A DNA stretch of 46,591 nt from positions 1 to 46,591 of the forward strand of contig CATLVU010000007.1 in assembly GCA_950061135.1 (NCBI GenBank), given 5' to 3'. Positions 27,153 to 36,796 of this stretch are shown here, piece after piece. Under the pieces are notes generated by a model, which saw only the letters and a program-made list of their open reading frames with translations, made no database searches and was not told the DNA's origin. Numbering within the stretch: position 1 is the stretch's first letter; the number at the start of each line of letters is the position of its first letter. Origin of the DNA: an uncultured Oligoflexia bacterium. GTDB taxonomy: Bacteria; Bdellovibrionota; Bacteriovoracia; Bacteriovoracales; Bacteriovoracaceae. The translations under genes and the position numbers were made by a program.

Positions 27153-28533
27153 GTTAATCAGTGTTATATTTTTAATGTTTCTCCTTGTTATAGGTGTTTC
27201 ATGTCAAAAAGAGAGCTCTATTGATTCAAGCAAAACTCATGAAGGGCATGAACACTCTAAGACTAAGGTTTATTATACTTGTTCTATGCACCCACAGATT
27301 AAAGAAAAAGAAATGGGGAAATGTCCAATATGTCATATGAATCTAACAAAGATTGAAGTTGACGATGAAGAAGATATTCAAGCGTCGGCTGTAGTTCCTG
27401 AAAAAGATATTTGGCAATGTAAAGACTTTCCTGATGTGACAAGCGAAACTGAAGATGTTTGTCCTATGGATGGTACTCCGATGGTCAAAAAACCAAAAGA
27501 AAATAAAGCTGCAAAGGTTGTGGCAAAAGTAAAACTAAGAAAAGCTCAGTTAAAACATTTTGAACCAGACTTCTTTCCTGTAACGACGATGAAAATGACT
27601 AAGAAAATTAGATTACTTGGTTCTGTCCTCCAGTCCGAGGAAAAGGAAAGCAATATCCCTGCTCGTATTGGAGGGAGAGTTGAAAAGGTTTATGTTAAAT
27701 CAACTGGTAGTATGGTTAAAGTTGGTGATCCTGTGATTGATCTATATAGCCCTAAACTAATTACTGCCGGAGAAGAATATTTACTAGCTCGAAAAAGTTA
27801 TGCAAAAAGCAAAACTAAAGAATTTAAAGATATGCTAGATCAGAGTATTGAAAGACTCAAACTTTGGGGAATCAAGAGATTTCAATTTGAAAATTGGTAT
27901 AAAACAGGGAAAGTTCCAAGACAAATTACAATTTATTCAAACGCAACAGGTATAGTTCGTTCAAGAAATGCTACTGTTGGTAAATACTTTAAAGAGGGCC
28001 AAAACTTCTTTGAATTATCGGACTTAGCAGATGTTTGGGTCGAGATGGATGTATATGAACATGATTCATCATTAATTAAGATCGGACAAAAAGTAGATTT
28101 AGAATTTACTGCTATTCCGGGGGAAAAGCTTGTAGGTGAAATAGATTTTGTAAACCCTGTCCTAGATCAAAAATCAAGAACATTAAAGGTTAGAGCTACT
28201 ATTGAAAATGCTTCAGGCAAGCTAAAGCCCGGAATGATCGCAAATGCAGTTTTAAATGTAGATATAGAAGGAATGCCTCTTGTTGTACCAAGAACGGCAG
28301 TGATTGATACCGGTAAAAGAAAAATCGTCTGGGTCAAGATTTCTGGTAAGAACTTTCAGGCAAAAACTGTTCATGCAGGTTATGAATCTGAAGGTTACGT
28401 TGAAATTAAACATGGATTAATGGAAGGCGAAGAAGTCGTGATTGAAGGAAACTTTCTATTAGATGCTCAAGCACAACTTTTTGGTGGCTACGAAGATATG
28501 AAAGAATCCAAAACTTCAGGTCACAACCACTAA
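27145..28533 (+). CDS. cusB: RND periplasmic adaptor with heavy-metal-binding domain(s)
   Basis: VYYTCSMHPQIKEKEMGKCPICHMNLTKIE; barrel-sandwich ARIGGRVEKVYVKSTGSMVKVGDPVIDLYSPKL. Confidence 0.9.
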   Translation: MNKLISVIFLMFLLVIGVSCQKESSIDSSKTHEGHEHSKTKVYYTCSMHPQIKEKEMGKCPICHMNLTKIEVDDEEDIQASAVVPEKDIWQCKDFPDVTSETEDVCPMDGTPMVKKPKENKAAKVVAKVKLRKAQLKHFEPDFFPVTTMKMTKKIRLLGSVLQSEEKESNIPARIGGRVEKVYVKSTGSMVKVGDPVIDLYSPKLITAGEEYLLARKSYAKSKTKEFKDMLDQSIERLKLWGIKRFQFENWYKTGKVPRQITIYSNATGIVRSRNATVGKYFKEGQNFFELSDLADVWVEMDVYEHDSSLIKIGQKVDLEFTAIPGEKLVGEIDFVNPVLDQKSRTLKVRATIENASGKLKPGMIANAVLNVDIEGMPLVVPRTAVIDTGKRKIVWVKISGKNFQAKTVHAGYESEGYVEIKHGLMEGEEVVIEGNFLLDAQAQLFGGYEDMKESKTSGHNH

Positions 28534-28542
28534 GGGCAAGCT

Positions 28543-31500
28543 ATGATTCAGAATTTAATAGAATTATCTATTCGTAATCGTGCAGTTGTAGTTATAGGAT
28601 TTGTCTTTATAGCGTTGCTGTCAATATTCAGTCTTAAAACAGCTAGGATTGATGCTATTCCTGATATCGGTGAGAATCAACAGATTGTTTTTACTGAATG
28701 GGCCGGAAGATCACCTAAAGATATTGAAGAACAAGTTACATATCCTTTAAGTGTAATGATGCAAGGGATTCCGGGGGTAAAAAACATTCGTGCGACTTCT
28801 GCATTTGGTTTTTCTATTATATATGTGATTTTTAAAGATGATGTCGATTTTTACTGGAGTAGAAGCCGAGTCTTAGAGAAGTTATCAACTGCTTCATCTG
28901 AACTTCCATTAGGAGTAACTCCTAATATGGGGCCGGATGCTACGGGATTAGGGCAGATATTTTGGTACACACTTGAAAATGAGAAAGGTGCATCAAAGCC
29001 AAAGTCACTAGCAGAGCTTAGATCAATTCAGGATTTCTATGTACGCTATCTCCTTCAAGGTGTGGAGGGAGTAAGTGAAGTCGCTAGTATTGGTGGATTT
29101 GTAAAAGAATATCAAATAGATGTTGATCCAAATAAACTATTTGCCTATGACGTTCACTTCTCGAAACTTATTAAGTCAATCCAAAATAGTAATATTGATG
29201 TTGGTGCAGAGGTAGTCGAGGATGGCGATAGAGAGTTCGTTGTTCGTGGTAAGGGCTTCTTTAAAAGCATTTCTGATATTGAGAATGTCGTAGTTGCAGT
29301 AAAGAATAATTCACCAATTAGAGTAAAAGACTTAGCTAGTGTAAACATTGGGCCGGGATTTAGAAGAGGTGCACTTGATAAAAATGGTGTTGAGTCGGTT
29401 GGTGGCGTTGTAACTATGCGATTTGGTGAGAATCCGAAAGAAGTTATTGATAATGTAAAAGAAAGACTTTCAATTATCGAAAAAGGACTTCCAAAAGGTG
29501 TTAAGCTTGTACCTTTCTATGATCGAACAGAAGTAATCGAGCGAACAATTGGAACAGTTTATACAGCTCTTGGACAAGAAATTATCATAACCATTATCGT
29601 TATCCTTTTATTCTTACTTCATTTTAAATCGTCAATTTTAGTTTCTCTTACACTCCCTTTTGGTGTGGGTATTAGTTTTATTTTAATGAAGTTTTTAGGA
29701 ATAGACTCAAATGTAATGAGTTTGTCTGGACTTGTTATTGCCATTGGTTCAATGGTTGATATGGGTATTATTATGACTGAGAATATATATTCTCATTTGG
29801 CCCAAAATCCTAATGTGTCTAAAAAAGATAGAATTGAAATCATCGTTAAATCAGCTCGTGAAGTTGGGCCAGCAATTCTAACTGCTGTTGCAACGACGAT
29901 TGTTACATTTTTGCCAGTATTTGGACTTGAAGGAAGTGAAGGGAAATTATTTGGGCCACTTGCTTGGGCAAAAACTCTAGCAATGTTTGGCTCTGTCGTT
30001 GTAGCAATCATTTTAGTTCCTGCATTGTCAGCATATTTATTAAAGGGAGAGCTAAAACCAATTGAGAAAAACAAGGTTAGTCTATTTATAGTTGAAAAGT
30101 ATAGACCAGCTTTAAATTGGATGCTTGATAATAGAAAAATATTTGTTATTTTTCCTACAATTATTTTTATGCTTGGAATGTTTGCCTATTCAAAATTAGG
30201 TAAAGAGTTTATGCCGTCTCTAAATGAAGGTGAAATTCTTTATATGCCTGTAACAACTCCCGATGTGAGTATGACAAAGGGAAGAGAACTATTAGCCTAC
30301 ACTGATAAGAAGCTAAAAGAGCATCCTCTCGTAGCTGATGCCATAGGAAAGCTCGGTAGAGCAAATACTGCAATTGATCCAGCTCCTGTGGCCATGTTTG
30401 AAACAGTCATTAAGCTTGTTCCTGAAGATCAGTGGCCTGATGGTGTATCTATTTATGACATTATGAGTGAGCTTGATGGAGAGCTTCAAGTACCGGGCCT
30501 AGTAAATGCATGGTTGTTTCCAATCGAAAATAGAATTGCCATGATCTCCACAGGAATTAAAACTCAAATTGGTATCAAAATATTTGGTGATGATTTAAAA
30601 ACTCTCGAAAGTATTGCTTCAAAGATAGGTAAAGAAGTTGAGAAAGTTAAAGGCGCTTATGGTGTATATGCTGAACAGATTACAGGAAAGCCTTATATAG
30701 AGTTTGATATCGACCGAGTTGCTGCCAGTAGATATGGAATCAACACCGGAACAATTAATAAGATACTTCAGACAGCAGTTGGGGGAATGACTATTGGCCA
30801 ATTCTATGAAGGGCGAGAACGATACCCCATACGAGTTAGATATAAGAAAGAGCTTAGAGATAGAATTGATGAGCTTAAAAAAGTCTTAGTGCCGAGTCCT
30901 TTAGGTCAACATATACCGCTTTCTGAACTAGCTGATATTCAAGTTGTTACTGGCCCTGCTGCAATACAGTCAGAAAATGGAATGCTTAGATCGCTTGTTC
31001 TTTTAAATGTTCAAGGCAGAGATTTAATTGGTTTTGTAGAGGAAGCAAAAGAGCATATTGAAAAGAATGTAGAGCTTCCCAAAGGATATTCGATTGTTTG
31101 GGCAGGACAATATGAGAGTCAGGTTAGATCAAATCTTATTCTTATTTATTTTGGTATCAAAAATTTAAGAAATGCTGCAATCATTTTTAGTGCAGTACCA
31201 ATTGCCTTCGCAGGAGGCTTAATTCTTCTTTGGATAGGTGGATTTAATACTTCTGTTGCTGTTTGGGTTGGGTTTATTGCTCTGTTTGGTATTGCGGTTG
31301 ATGATGGTGTTGTGATGATGACGTATCTTCAAGAAGCGATTAAGAGTCATAAACCTAAAGATTGGGATGGTCTAAAAGAATGTATTTTAGAGGCTGGTTC
31401 AAGAAGGATTAGACCCCTTGTTATGACTACAACAACTACAGTTGTAGCTTTAATTCCAATTATGTGGTCAACAAGTACAGGTAGTGAGGTTATGAAACCA

Positions 31501-31617
31501 ATGGCCATTCCAACTCTTGGTGGAATGTTAGTTGAGTTAGTAACTTTATTTATCGTGCCCGTTGTTTATTCATATTTTGAACAAAGAAAAATGGAAAAAG
31601 AAAATTTGGTTAATTAA
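28543..31617 (+). CDS. cusA: CusA/CzcA-type heavy-metal RND efflux pump
   Basis: 1024 aa; DAIPDIGENQQIVFTEWAGRSPKDIEEQVTYPL; RND repeats; GIAVDDGVVMMTYL. Confidence 0.95.
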   Translation: MIQNLIELSIRNRAVVVIGFVFIALLSIFSLKTARIDAIPDIGENQQIVFTEWAGRSPKDIEEQVTYPLSVMMQGIPGVKNIRATSAFGFSIIYVIFKDDVDFYWSRSRVLEKLSTASSELPLGVTPNMGPDATGLGQIFWYTLENEKGASKPKSLAELRSIQDFYVRYLLQGVEGVSEVASIGGFVKEYQIDVDPNKLFAYDVHFSKLIKSIQNSNIDVGAEVVEDGDREFVVRGKGFFKSISDIENVVVAVKNNSPIRVKDLASVNIGPGFRRGALDKNGVESVGGVVTMRFGENPKEVIDNVKERLSIIEKGLPKGVKLVPFYDRTEVIERTIGTVYTALGQEIIITIIVILLFLLHFKSSILVSLTLPFGVGISFILMKFLGIDSNVMSLSGLVIAIGSMVDMGIIMTENIYSHLAQNPNVSKKDRIEIIVKSAREVGPAILTAVATTIVTFLPVFGLEGSEGKLFGPLAWAKTLAMFGSVVVAIILVPALSAYLLKGELKPIEKNKVSLFIVEKYRPALNWMLDNRKIFVIFPTIIFMLGMFAYSKLGKEFMPSLNEGEILYMPVTTPDVSMTKGRELLAYTDKKLKEHPLVADAIGKLGRANTAIDPAPVAMFETVIKLVPEDQWPDGVSIYDIMSELDGELQVPGLVNAWLFPIENRIAMISTGIKTQIGIKIFGDDLKTLESIASKIGKEVEKVKGAYGVYAEQITGKPYIEFDIDRVAASRYGINTGTINKILQTAVGGMTIGQFYEGRERYPIRVRYKKELRDRIDELKKVLVPSPLGQHIPLSELADIQVVTGPAAIQSENGMLRSLVLLNVQGRDLIGFVEEAKEHIEKNVELPKGYSIVWAGQYESQVRSNLILIYFGIKNLRNAAIIFSAVPIAFAGGLILLWIGGFNTSVAVWVGFIALFGIAVDDGVVMMTYLQEAIKSHKPKDWDGLKECILEAGSRRIRPLVMTTTTTVVALIPIMWSTSTGSEVMKPMAIPTLGGMLVELVTLFIVPVVYSYFEQRKMEKENLVN

Positions 31618-31626
31618 CTAATTACT

Positions 31627-32235
31627 ATGGAGGTATATATGTGTCCAAATTGTGAAAAGAAACTATCATTTAAAAAATCATTACTAGTGTTAAGTGTGGT
31701 TGCTCTTGGGTTATTTGGGATGGAGAGCTATGCATCAGGAACTCAGGGAGGTCACGATCATAGTAAGATGAATCATTCAAAAATGGATCACTCAAAGATG
31801 AAAAAAGGTGATCGAAAATCGTTGTCAGAAGCAGCTAAGAAATCGGTCTTATCAGCTTTAGAGGCGAATGAAGCACTTCACAGCTCATTTTTTGAATACG
31901 ATGCCAAAACCGTGGAATCAAATGCTATGAAATTAAAAAAGGCAATTGATGCAATTGAAGATAAAGAGGTTGCAAAGCTTTTAAATTTCTCTAAAACGAA
32001 ACTCTCTGAAATTAAAGCTTCAAATGATAGAGAAACTAATAACAAGAACTATCACCTTGTATCAATGGCCCTAATTCATATTGTTAATAAATATGATGTT
32101 GGTTCAAAGTACAATGCTTATTCTTGCCCAATGGTTAAGAAAAAATGGGTACAAAATAGTAGTAAAATGGCAAAGGTTCATAATCCTTATGCGCCAAATA
32201 TGCCTCACTGTGGCTCACAAGATAGTCAACATTAA
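31627..32235 (+). CDS. Exported His/Met-rich metal-binding protein (DUF3347-like)
   Basis: GGHDHSKMNHSKMDHSKMKKGD; C-terminal AYSCPMVKKKWVQNSSKMAKVHNPYAPNMPHCG. Confidence 0.6.
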   Translation: MEVYMCPNCEKKLSFKKSLLVLSVVALGLFGMESYASGTQGGHDHSKMNHSKMDHSKMKKGDRKSLSEAAKKSVLSALEANEALHSSFFEYDAKTVESNAMKLKKAIDAIEDKEVAKLLNFSKTKLSEIKASNDRETNNKNYHLVSMALIHIVNKYDVGSKYNAYSCPMVKKKWVQNSSKMAKVHNPYAPNMPHCGSQDSQH

Positions 32236-32240
32236 ATATT

Positions 32241-33134
32241 ATGGGACATAATCACTCTCACCACCATCATGGCAGCAAGAATATAATTGTTGCCTTTTTC
32301 CTAAATGCAGGGTTTGCCGTAATAGAGCTAATCGGTGGGTATTTAACAAATAGTGTTGCCATATACTCTGATGCTCTACATGACTTTGGTGATAGTTTGG
32401 CTTTACTCTTTTCTTATTTTGCTGAAAAGCTTAGTCATAAGGATGCAGACAAAAAGTTTACGTTTGGTTATCGACGTTTTTCAATTCTTTCAGCCTTGAT
32501 TAATGGAGTTATTTTATTAGTAGGAAGTATTTTTGTAATTTATGAAGCTTCTCAAAGAATAATGGCTCCGGAAGAAGTATCTCCTGAAGGAATGCTAGGG
32601 TTAGCGATATTAGGTATTTTAGTAAACTCATTTGCCGCTTACAGGTTGTCTAAAGATGATGGCATGAATACTAAAATGGTTATGTTCCATCTTTTAGAGG
32701 ATTTGCTTGGATGGGTTGCTGTTTTAATTGTTAGCATCGTCTTATTATTTAAACCTTGGTATGTATTAGACTCAATTCTCTCAATTTTGATTTCTTTAGT
32801 AATTCTAAGAGGGGTTTATAAAAACTTGATGAAAGTTGGATTGATTTTTCTTCAAAAATTTCCAGATGAACTAGAATTTGAACAACTGAAGAACGAAGTA
32901 ATGGAACTTGAACTTGTAAACGACATTCATGCTGTTAAGGGATGGTCAATTGATGATACTACCTACTATTTACGATTTCATGTTCTAGTACCTGAAGAAA
33001 CAAAAATAGGAGCTGTTGATTCATTAAAAGTTAGAATAAAAGAAATTCTTAAGAAGTATAATGTTACTTACTCAACGATTGAGTTTGAATCCGTGAACGG
33101 TTGTGACGATATTCATAGTATGGAAAAGAAATGA
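32241..33134 (+). CDS. czcD: CzcD-like CDF cation efflux protein
   Basis: MGHNHSHHHHGSKN; ELIGGYLTNSVAIYSDALHDFGDSLALLFSYFAEKLSHKDADKKFTFGYRRFSIL. Confidence 0.93.
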   Translation: MGHNHSHHHHGSKNIIVAFFLNAGFAVIELIGGYLTNSVAIYSDALHDFGDSLALLFSYFAEKLSHKDADKKFTFGYRRFSILSALINGVILLVGSIFVIYEASQRIMAPEEVSPEGMLGLAILGILVNSFAAYRLSKDDGMNTKMVMFHLLEDLLGWVAVLIVSIVLLFKPWYVLDSILSILISLVILRGVYKNLMKVGLIFLQKFPDELEFEQLKNEVMELELVNDIHAVKGWSIDDTTYYLRFHVLVPEETKIGAVDSLKVRIKEILKKYNVTYSTIEFESVNGCDDIHSMEKK

Positions 33135-33586
33135 AATGGCTTGAACTAAAAATACCACCATTAATTGTAGCCCTTATATTTGGGAGCTTAATCTGGATTA
33201 TACCAACACCTTACAAAATTGCTAATAAGACAATTACCTATGGAGCCTCTGGGTTATTTTTCTTAATAGGTAGTTTAATCTCCCTACTTGGAGTATGGGA
33301 GTTTCGGAAACAAAAAACAACAGTGAATCCAATGGCTCCCCAAGAGAGTAATAGTCTTGTTGTAAAAGGAATTTATAAGTTTACTAGAAATCCTATGTAT
33401 TTAGGATTTCTTCTTTGGCTTTTATCGCTCGGTTTTTTTCTTGGGAGTCTCACTTCCCTTGTTTTGGTCTTAGGTTTTGTATTATATATGAGCTATTTCC
33501 AAATTATTCCTGAAGAAAGTATTTTGGAAGATAAGTTTGGCAAAAACTATTTAGAATATAAGAAAAATGTGAGACGTTGGATTTAG
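33131..33586 (+). CDS. Isoprenylcysteine carboxyl methyltransferase (ICMT)/PEMT-like membrane protein
   Basis: VVKGIYKFTRNPMYLGFLLWLLSLGFFLG...IIPEESILEDKFGKNYLEYKKNVRRWI. Confidence 0.85.
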   Translation: MKWLELKIPPLIVALIFGSLIWIIPTPYKIANKTITYGASGLFFLIGSLISLLGVWEFRKQKTTVNPMAPQESNSLVVKGIYKFTRNPMYLGFLLWLLSLGFFLGSLTSLVLVLGFVLYMSYFQIIPEESILEDKFGKNYLEYKKNVRRWI

Positions 33587-33610
33587 CTAGACGAAGAAAA
33601 GGTTGATTTA

Positions 33611-34459
33611 ATGAAAAAAACAAAAGTACATGTAAAAAAAATGGATTGTCCATCTGAGATAAAACTGATTGAAGGAATGATTGAAAAAGTAGATCAAAGC
33701 ATAAAAATAGAGTTTGATTTAGTTGACCGAACAGTGAGTTTTTACCATAACAATGATGCTAGCTCTATTCTTAAAGGTTTAGATGATATATCTCTGTCAG
33801 GCACTTTCATATCGTCTGAAGATATTTTAGAAAGCGAAATTCCCGACATTACTCCAAGTGTAGAAGCGAAAACATTAAGATATCTTTTGGCCATTAATTT
33901 AACAATGTTTCTTGTTGAAATATTTGTTGGATTCTATGCAGAGTCAACGGGGCTGATTGCTGATGGGTTAGATATGCTAGCGGATTCTTTCGTTTATGGC
34001 ATTAGCTTATATGCTGTAGGAAAGAGTATTGCCGTTAAAAATAGAACCGCATTTTTAAGTGGTATAATGCAAATTACTCTTGGAGTATTGTGCTTAGTTG
34101 AAGTAGGTCGAAAGTTTTATCTTGGAAGTGAGCCTCTTTCAAATTATATGATAGGAATTTCAATCATTGCTCTTATTGCAAATGTATGGTGCCTTGCTCT
34201 AATTCATAGGCATAAAGATGGTGAAGTTCATATGAAAGCAAGTTGGATATTCTCAGCTAATGATGTCATCGTAAATACAGGCGTTATTATATCAGGTGTT
34301 CTTGTATATTTTTTCAAAACTAATATTCCCGATTTAATCATTGGTGCATTCGTAGCTCTAATCGTCATTAAAGGAGGAATAACCATTATTAAGCTCTCAA
34401 GGCCCCAGAAAGAGCAAGCAAAAGAAAAACAAGAATGTTGCTCTAGCAAGTGTAGTTAA
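33611..34459 (+). CDS. CDF-type cation transporter with N-terminal HMA-like domain (copy 2)
   Basis: Paralogue of 17174-18019 along the full length; STGLIADGLDMLADSFVYGISLYAVG; C-terminal CCSSKC. Confidence 0.87.
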   Translation: MKKTKVHVKKMDCPSEIKLIEGMIEKVDQSIKIEFDLVDRTVSFYHNNDASSILKGLDDISLSGTFISSEDILESEIPDITPSVEAKTLRYLLAINLTMFLVEIFVGFYAESTGLIADGLDMLADSFVYGISLYAVGKSIAVKNRTAFLSGIMQITLGVLCLVEVGRKFYLGSEPLSNYMIGISIIALIANVWCLALIHRHKDGEVHMKASWIFSANDVIVNTGVIISGVLVYFFKTNIPDLIIGAFVALIVIKGGITIIKLSRPQKEQAKEKQECCSSKCS

Positions 34460-34467
34460 AGTAGACT

Positions 34468-34635
34468 TTAACGATTATTTGTCAGTTTCTTAGTAAATGC
34501 TTCAAGAGGCGATAGTCCTTGTTGGACTTTTATTAGAGCTTCTTTTTTTATGGCCTTACTTGAAAGGTTCAAAACTGTAGTTCCTGAAACTATTGTAAAT
34601 AATATCGCAAGAAATATCTCAATTATCGCACGCAT
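34468..34635 (-). CDS. Small (55 aa) single-TM peptide (copy C, intact)
   Basis: MRAIIEIFLAILFTIVSGTTVLNLSSKAIKKEALIKVQQGLSPLEAFTKKLTNNR; SD AGGGAGG upstream; start overlaps the stop of the upstream gene; degenerate homologues at 18.0 and 19.7 kb. Confidence 0.6.
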   Translation of the reverse strand: MRAIIEIFLAILFTIVSGTTVLNLSSKAIKKEALIKVQQGLSPLEAFTKKLTNNR

Positions 34636-35143
34636 GCCAGTCCTCCCTTTTCTTAAGCTCTCGCTTAACAATGTCTTTCACAGTCGATGGATACCATGAC
34701 CCACCGAGTTTAGTTGGTATGTTTTTATCATTTAAGTGTTCAGAGATTCGCTTGAATGAATACCCCTTTTCTCGAAGGGAAATCATCTTCTCAATTACCT
34801 TTTGTTCGCCCTTATGAACTACGCGTGTAGTCCCAACAAGCTTTTCACCAAAGCGAAGAGTAGGTGCTTTCACTTCTTCTTTTTTGAATCCAAGCGCACG
34901 AGTTGCATCACTTATTGAAGAGCGAGGCCAGCCAGTTAATTTTGAAATTTCATAGCTAGAAAGGTCTTTTTCTAAGTACAGTTTCCGCAAAAGTTTTGAA
35001 TTTTGAATAGGCTTATTGAAGAAATGTGCAATGATAACGGGCACATAATTCGTGTAGTCGCAGAGTTCGTCTAGCATTGTCGAACGTCCACCATTAGATT
35101 CCGGTGGTGGAAGCCCTCTTTCCTTAAACATTTTTAAAATCAA
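34619..35143 (-). CDS. Recombinase-domain-like DNA-binding protein lacking serine-recombinase catalytic domain
   Basis: VIEKMISLREKGYSFKRISEHLNDKNIPTKLGGSWYPSTVKDIVKREL (recombinase-domain pattern), KLTGWPRSSISDATRALG HTH; no resolvase catalytic region. Confidence 0.55.
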   Translation of the reverse strand: MILKMFKERGLPPPESNGGRSTMLDELCDYTNYVPVIIAHFFNKPIQNSKLLRKLYLEKDLSSYEISKLTGWPRSSISDATRALGFKKEEVKAPTLRFGEKLVGTTRVVHKGEQKVIEKMISLREKGYSFKRISEHLNDKNIPTKLGGSWYPSTVKDIVKRELKKREDWHACDN

Positions 35144-35261
35144 CTACTTAATTACGGTAACTTGCGCTTATTTTGGGATTTGAGACCTGTTCTGAACTGT
35201 CTCAAACTGTCCCGATGTGGCTATTTGTAGCTATTTTTTTAGCTACCACTAAATCAATGTG

Positions 35262-35332
35262 ACTACACTGTGTAGTAGAAGGCCGAAAAAGAATAGGTAA
35301 GTTGCCGTAATTAAAAAACTACTCTGTGTAGT
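35262..35332. promoter_or_regulatory. Two palindromic operator-like sites
   Basis: ACTACACTGTGTAGT (35262-35276) and ACTACTCTGTGTAGT (35318-35332) upstream of XRE gene. Confidence 0.65.
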
Positions 35333-35369
35333 CAAAGAGCTTTTTTAACGGTTTTAAAGGAGGTCTAAG

Positions 35370-35732
35370 ATGAAACCAAAAAAGAAAAAAGCTCGTCGTA
35401 GTGACACAAAGATTGAGACAGAAGAGGGGAGACTACTTGCTTATCTTCGAGAGTCTCGAAATCTTTCAATGAGAAAGGCAGCAGAACTACTCAGTGTATC
35501 TAGCACACTTGTTAATCATGCAGAGAATGGAAGAATGGATTTATCAAACGGTTTAATTCTGAGATTTCTCAATGCCTATGGTTATACCTTCGAGCAATTT
35601 GAAGGGATGCTTAAAGGAAATTTTAAGATACCTGAGCATACAAGAAGTGAGTGCATCGAAATAATAAAGAGATTGGATGAACAAAAACTAAAAACGGTGA
35701 AGGCTTTCTTATCGACCTTCCTTGGTAATTAA
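35370..35732 (+). CDS. XRE-family HTH regulator
   Basis: LLAYLRESRNLSMRKAAELLSVSSTLVNHAENGRMDLSNGLILRFLNAYG. Confidence 0.85.
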   Translation: MKPKKKKARRSDTKIETEEGRLLAYLRESRNLSMRKAAELLSVSSTLVNHAENGRMDLSNGLILRFLNAYGYTFEQFEGMLKGNFKIPEHTRSECIEIIKRLDEQKLKTVKAFLSTFLGN

Positions 35733-36789
35733 GGAAGGTCTTATGGGAATTAAATATGATGAGGATAAAAAATATTATGTCGTTACCTACAGTCGGAGAC
35801 ACCCTCTCACAAAAGAGCCGAGAAGTTTAAGGCGACAAGGGATTAAGACGAAGTACGAAGCAGAGCGGGTACATAAGGAATTAATTATTAAGCTTGCTGA
35901 TAAATTTAATGAGGCCGTTCACCCTTATTGGCCGGAGGTTGTTAAAAAATTCTTAGTCCATTTTGCAAATAGAGGGATCGCAAATAATACTTTAATCAAT
36001 TACAAATCTAGTTTGGAAGCGCATACTTTTCCAAAGTGGGAGGGAGCTAGAATAAATGAAATAACAACCTCCAATATTCGTGACTTTATCATCGAAGATT
36101 TATCTAACTTCTCTGAGGCACATCGAAAAAGTATGCTTAAATTTATTCGAGCTGTTTTTAGATATGCCGTGGAGGAGGATATTATTCAAAGAGACCCAAC
36201 TCCCAAATTAAAATTCAAAACAGGTGAAAAAATAAAAAAAGTTCTAAAAGAGAATGAAGTAAAGATATTCTTGAAAGAAGCTAAAGAAAAGAAACATGAG
36301 TGGTTTCCCATTTGGGCATTAGCCTGTTTTACAGGAATGAGAAATGGGGAACTTTACGCATTAAAGTGGGAAAGAGTCGATCTTAAAAAAAGAATGATGG
36401 TGGTTTCAAGTTCTTGGACTAAAGAAAATGGTTACAAGGAAACAAAATCTGGTGATGATAGAGTTGTTGAAATAGCTAAGTCTCTAATGCCAATTATGCA
36501 GGAGCTATACAATAAGCGAACGGATGAATTTGTATTACCCCGAATAAATGAATGGACAACGGGATGCCAAGCTTATGTATTGAAAGACTTCCTGAAAGAG
36601 TTAAAACTTCCACTCATCAGATTTCACGATCTAAGAGCAACTTGGGCTACTATTATGCTCTCAAAAGGAATAGAGCCTATCAAAATAATGTCGATGGGAG
36701 GGTGGAAAGATTTAAAGACGATGCAGATTTATGTAAGGAAGTCGGGGATTCATATTCAGGGGATAACAGATTCTTTGAACTTTTTTTAA
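35722..36789 (+). CDS. int: Tyrosine recombinase/integrase (second full copy)
   Basis: LACFTGMRNGELYALKWERVDL; FHDLRATWATIMLSKGIEPIKIMSMGGWKDLKTMQIYVRKSG. Confidence 0.92.
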   Translation: MVIKEGLMGIKYDEDKKYYVVTYSRRHPLTKEPRSLRRQGIKTKYEAERVHKELIIKLADKFNEAVHPYWPEVVKKFLVHFANRGIANNTLINYKSSLEAHTFPKWEGARINEITTSNIRDFIIEDLSNFSEAHRKSMLKFIRAVFRYAVEEDIIQRDPTPKLKFKTGEKIKKVLKENEVKIFLKEAKEKKHEWFPIWALACFTGMRNGELYALKWERVDLKKRMMVVSSSWTKENGYKETKSGDDRVVEIAKSLMPIMQELYNKRTDEFVLPRINEWTTGCQAYVLKDFLKELKLPLIRFHDLRATWATIMLSKGIEPIKIMSMGGWKDLKTMQIYVRKSGIHIQGITDSLNFF

Positions 36790-36796
36790 AGAAAGA

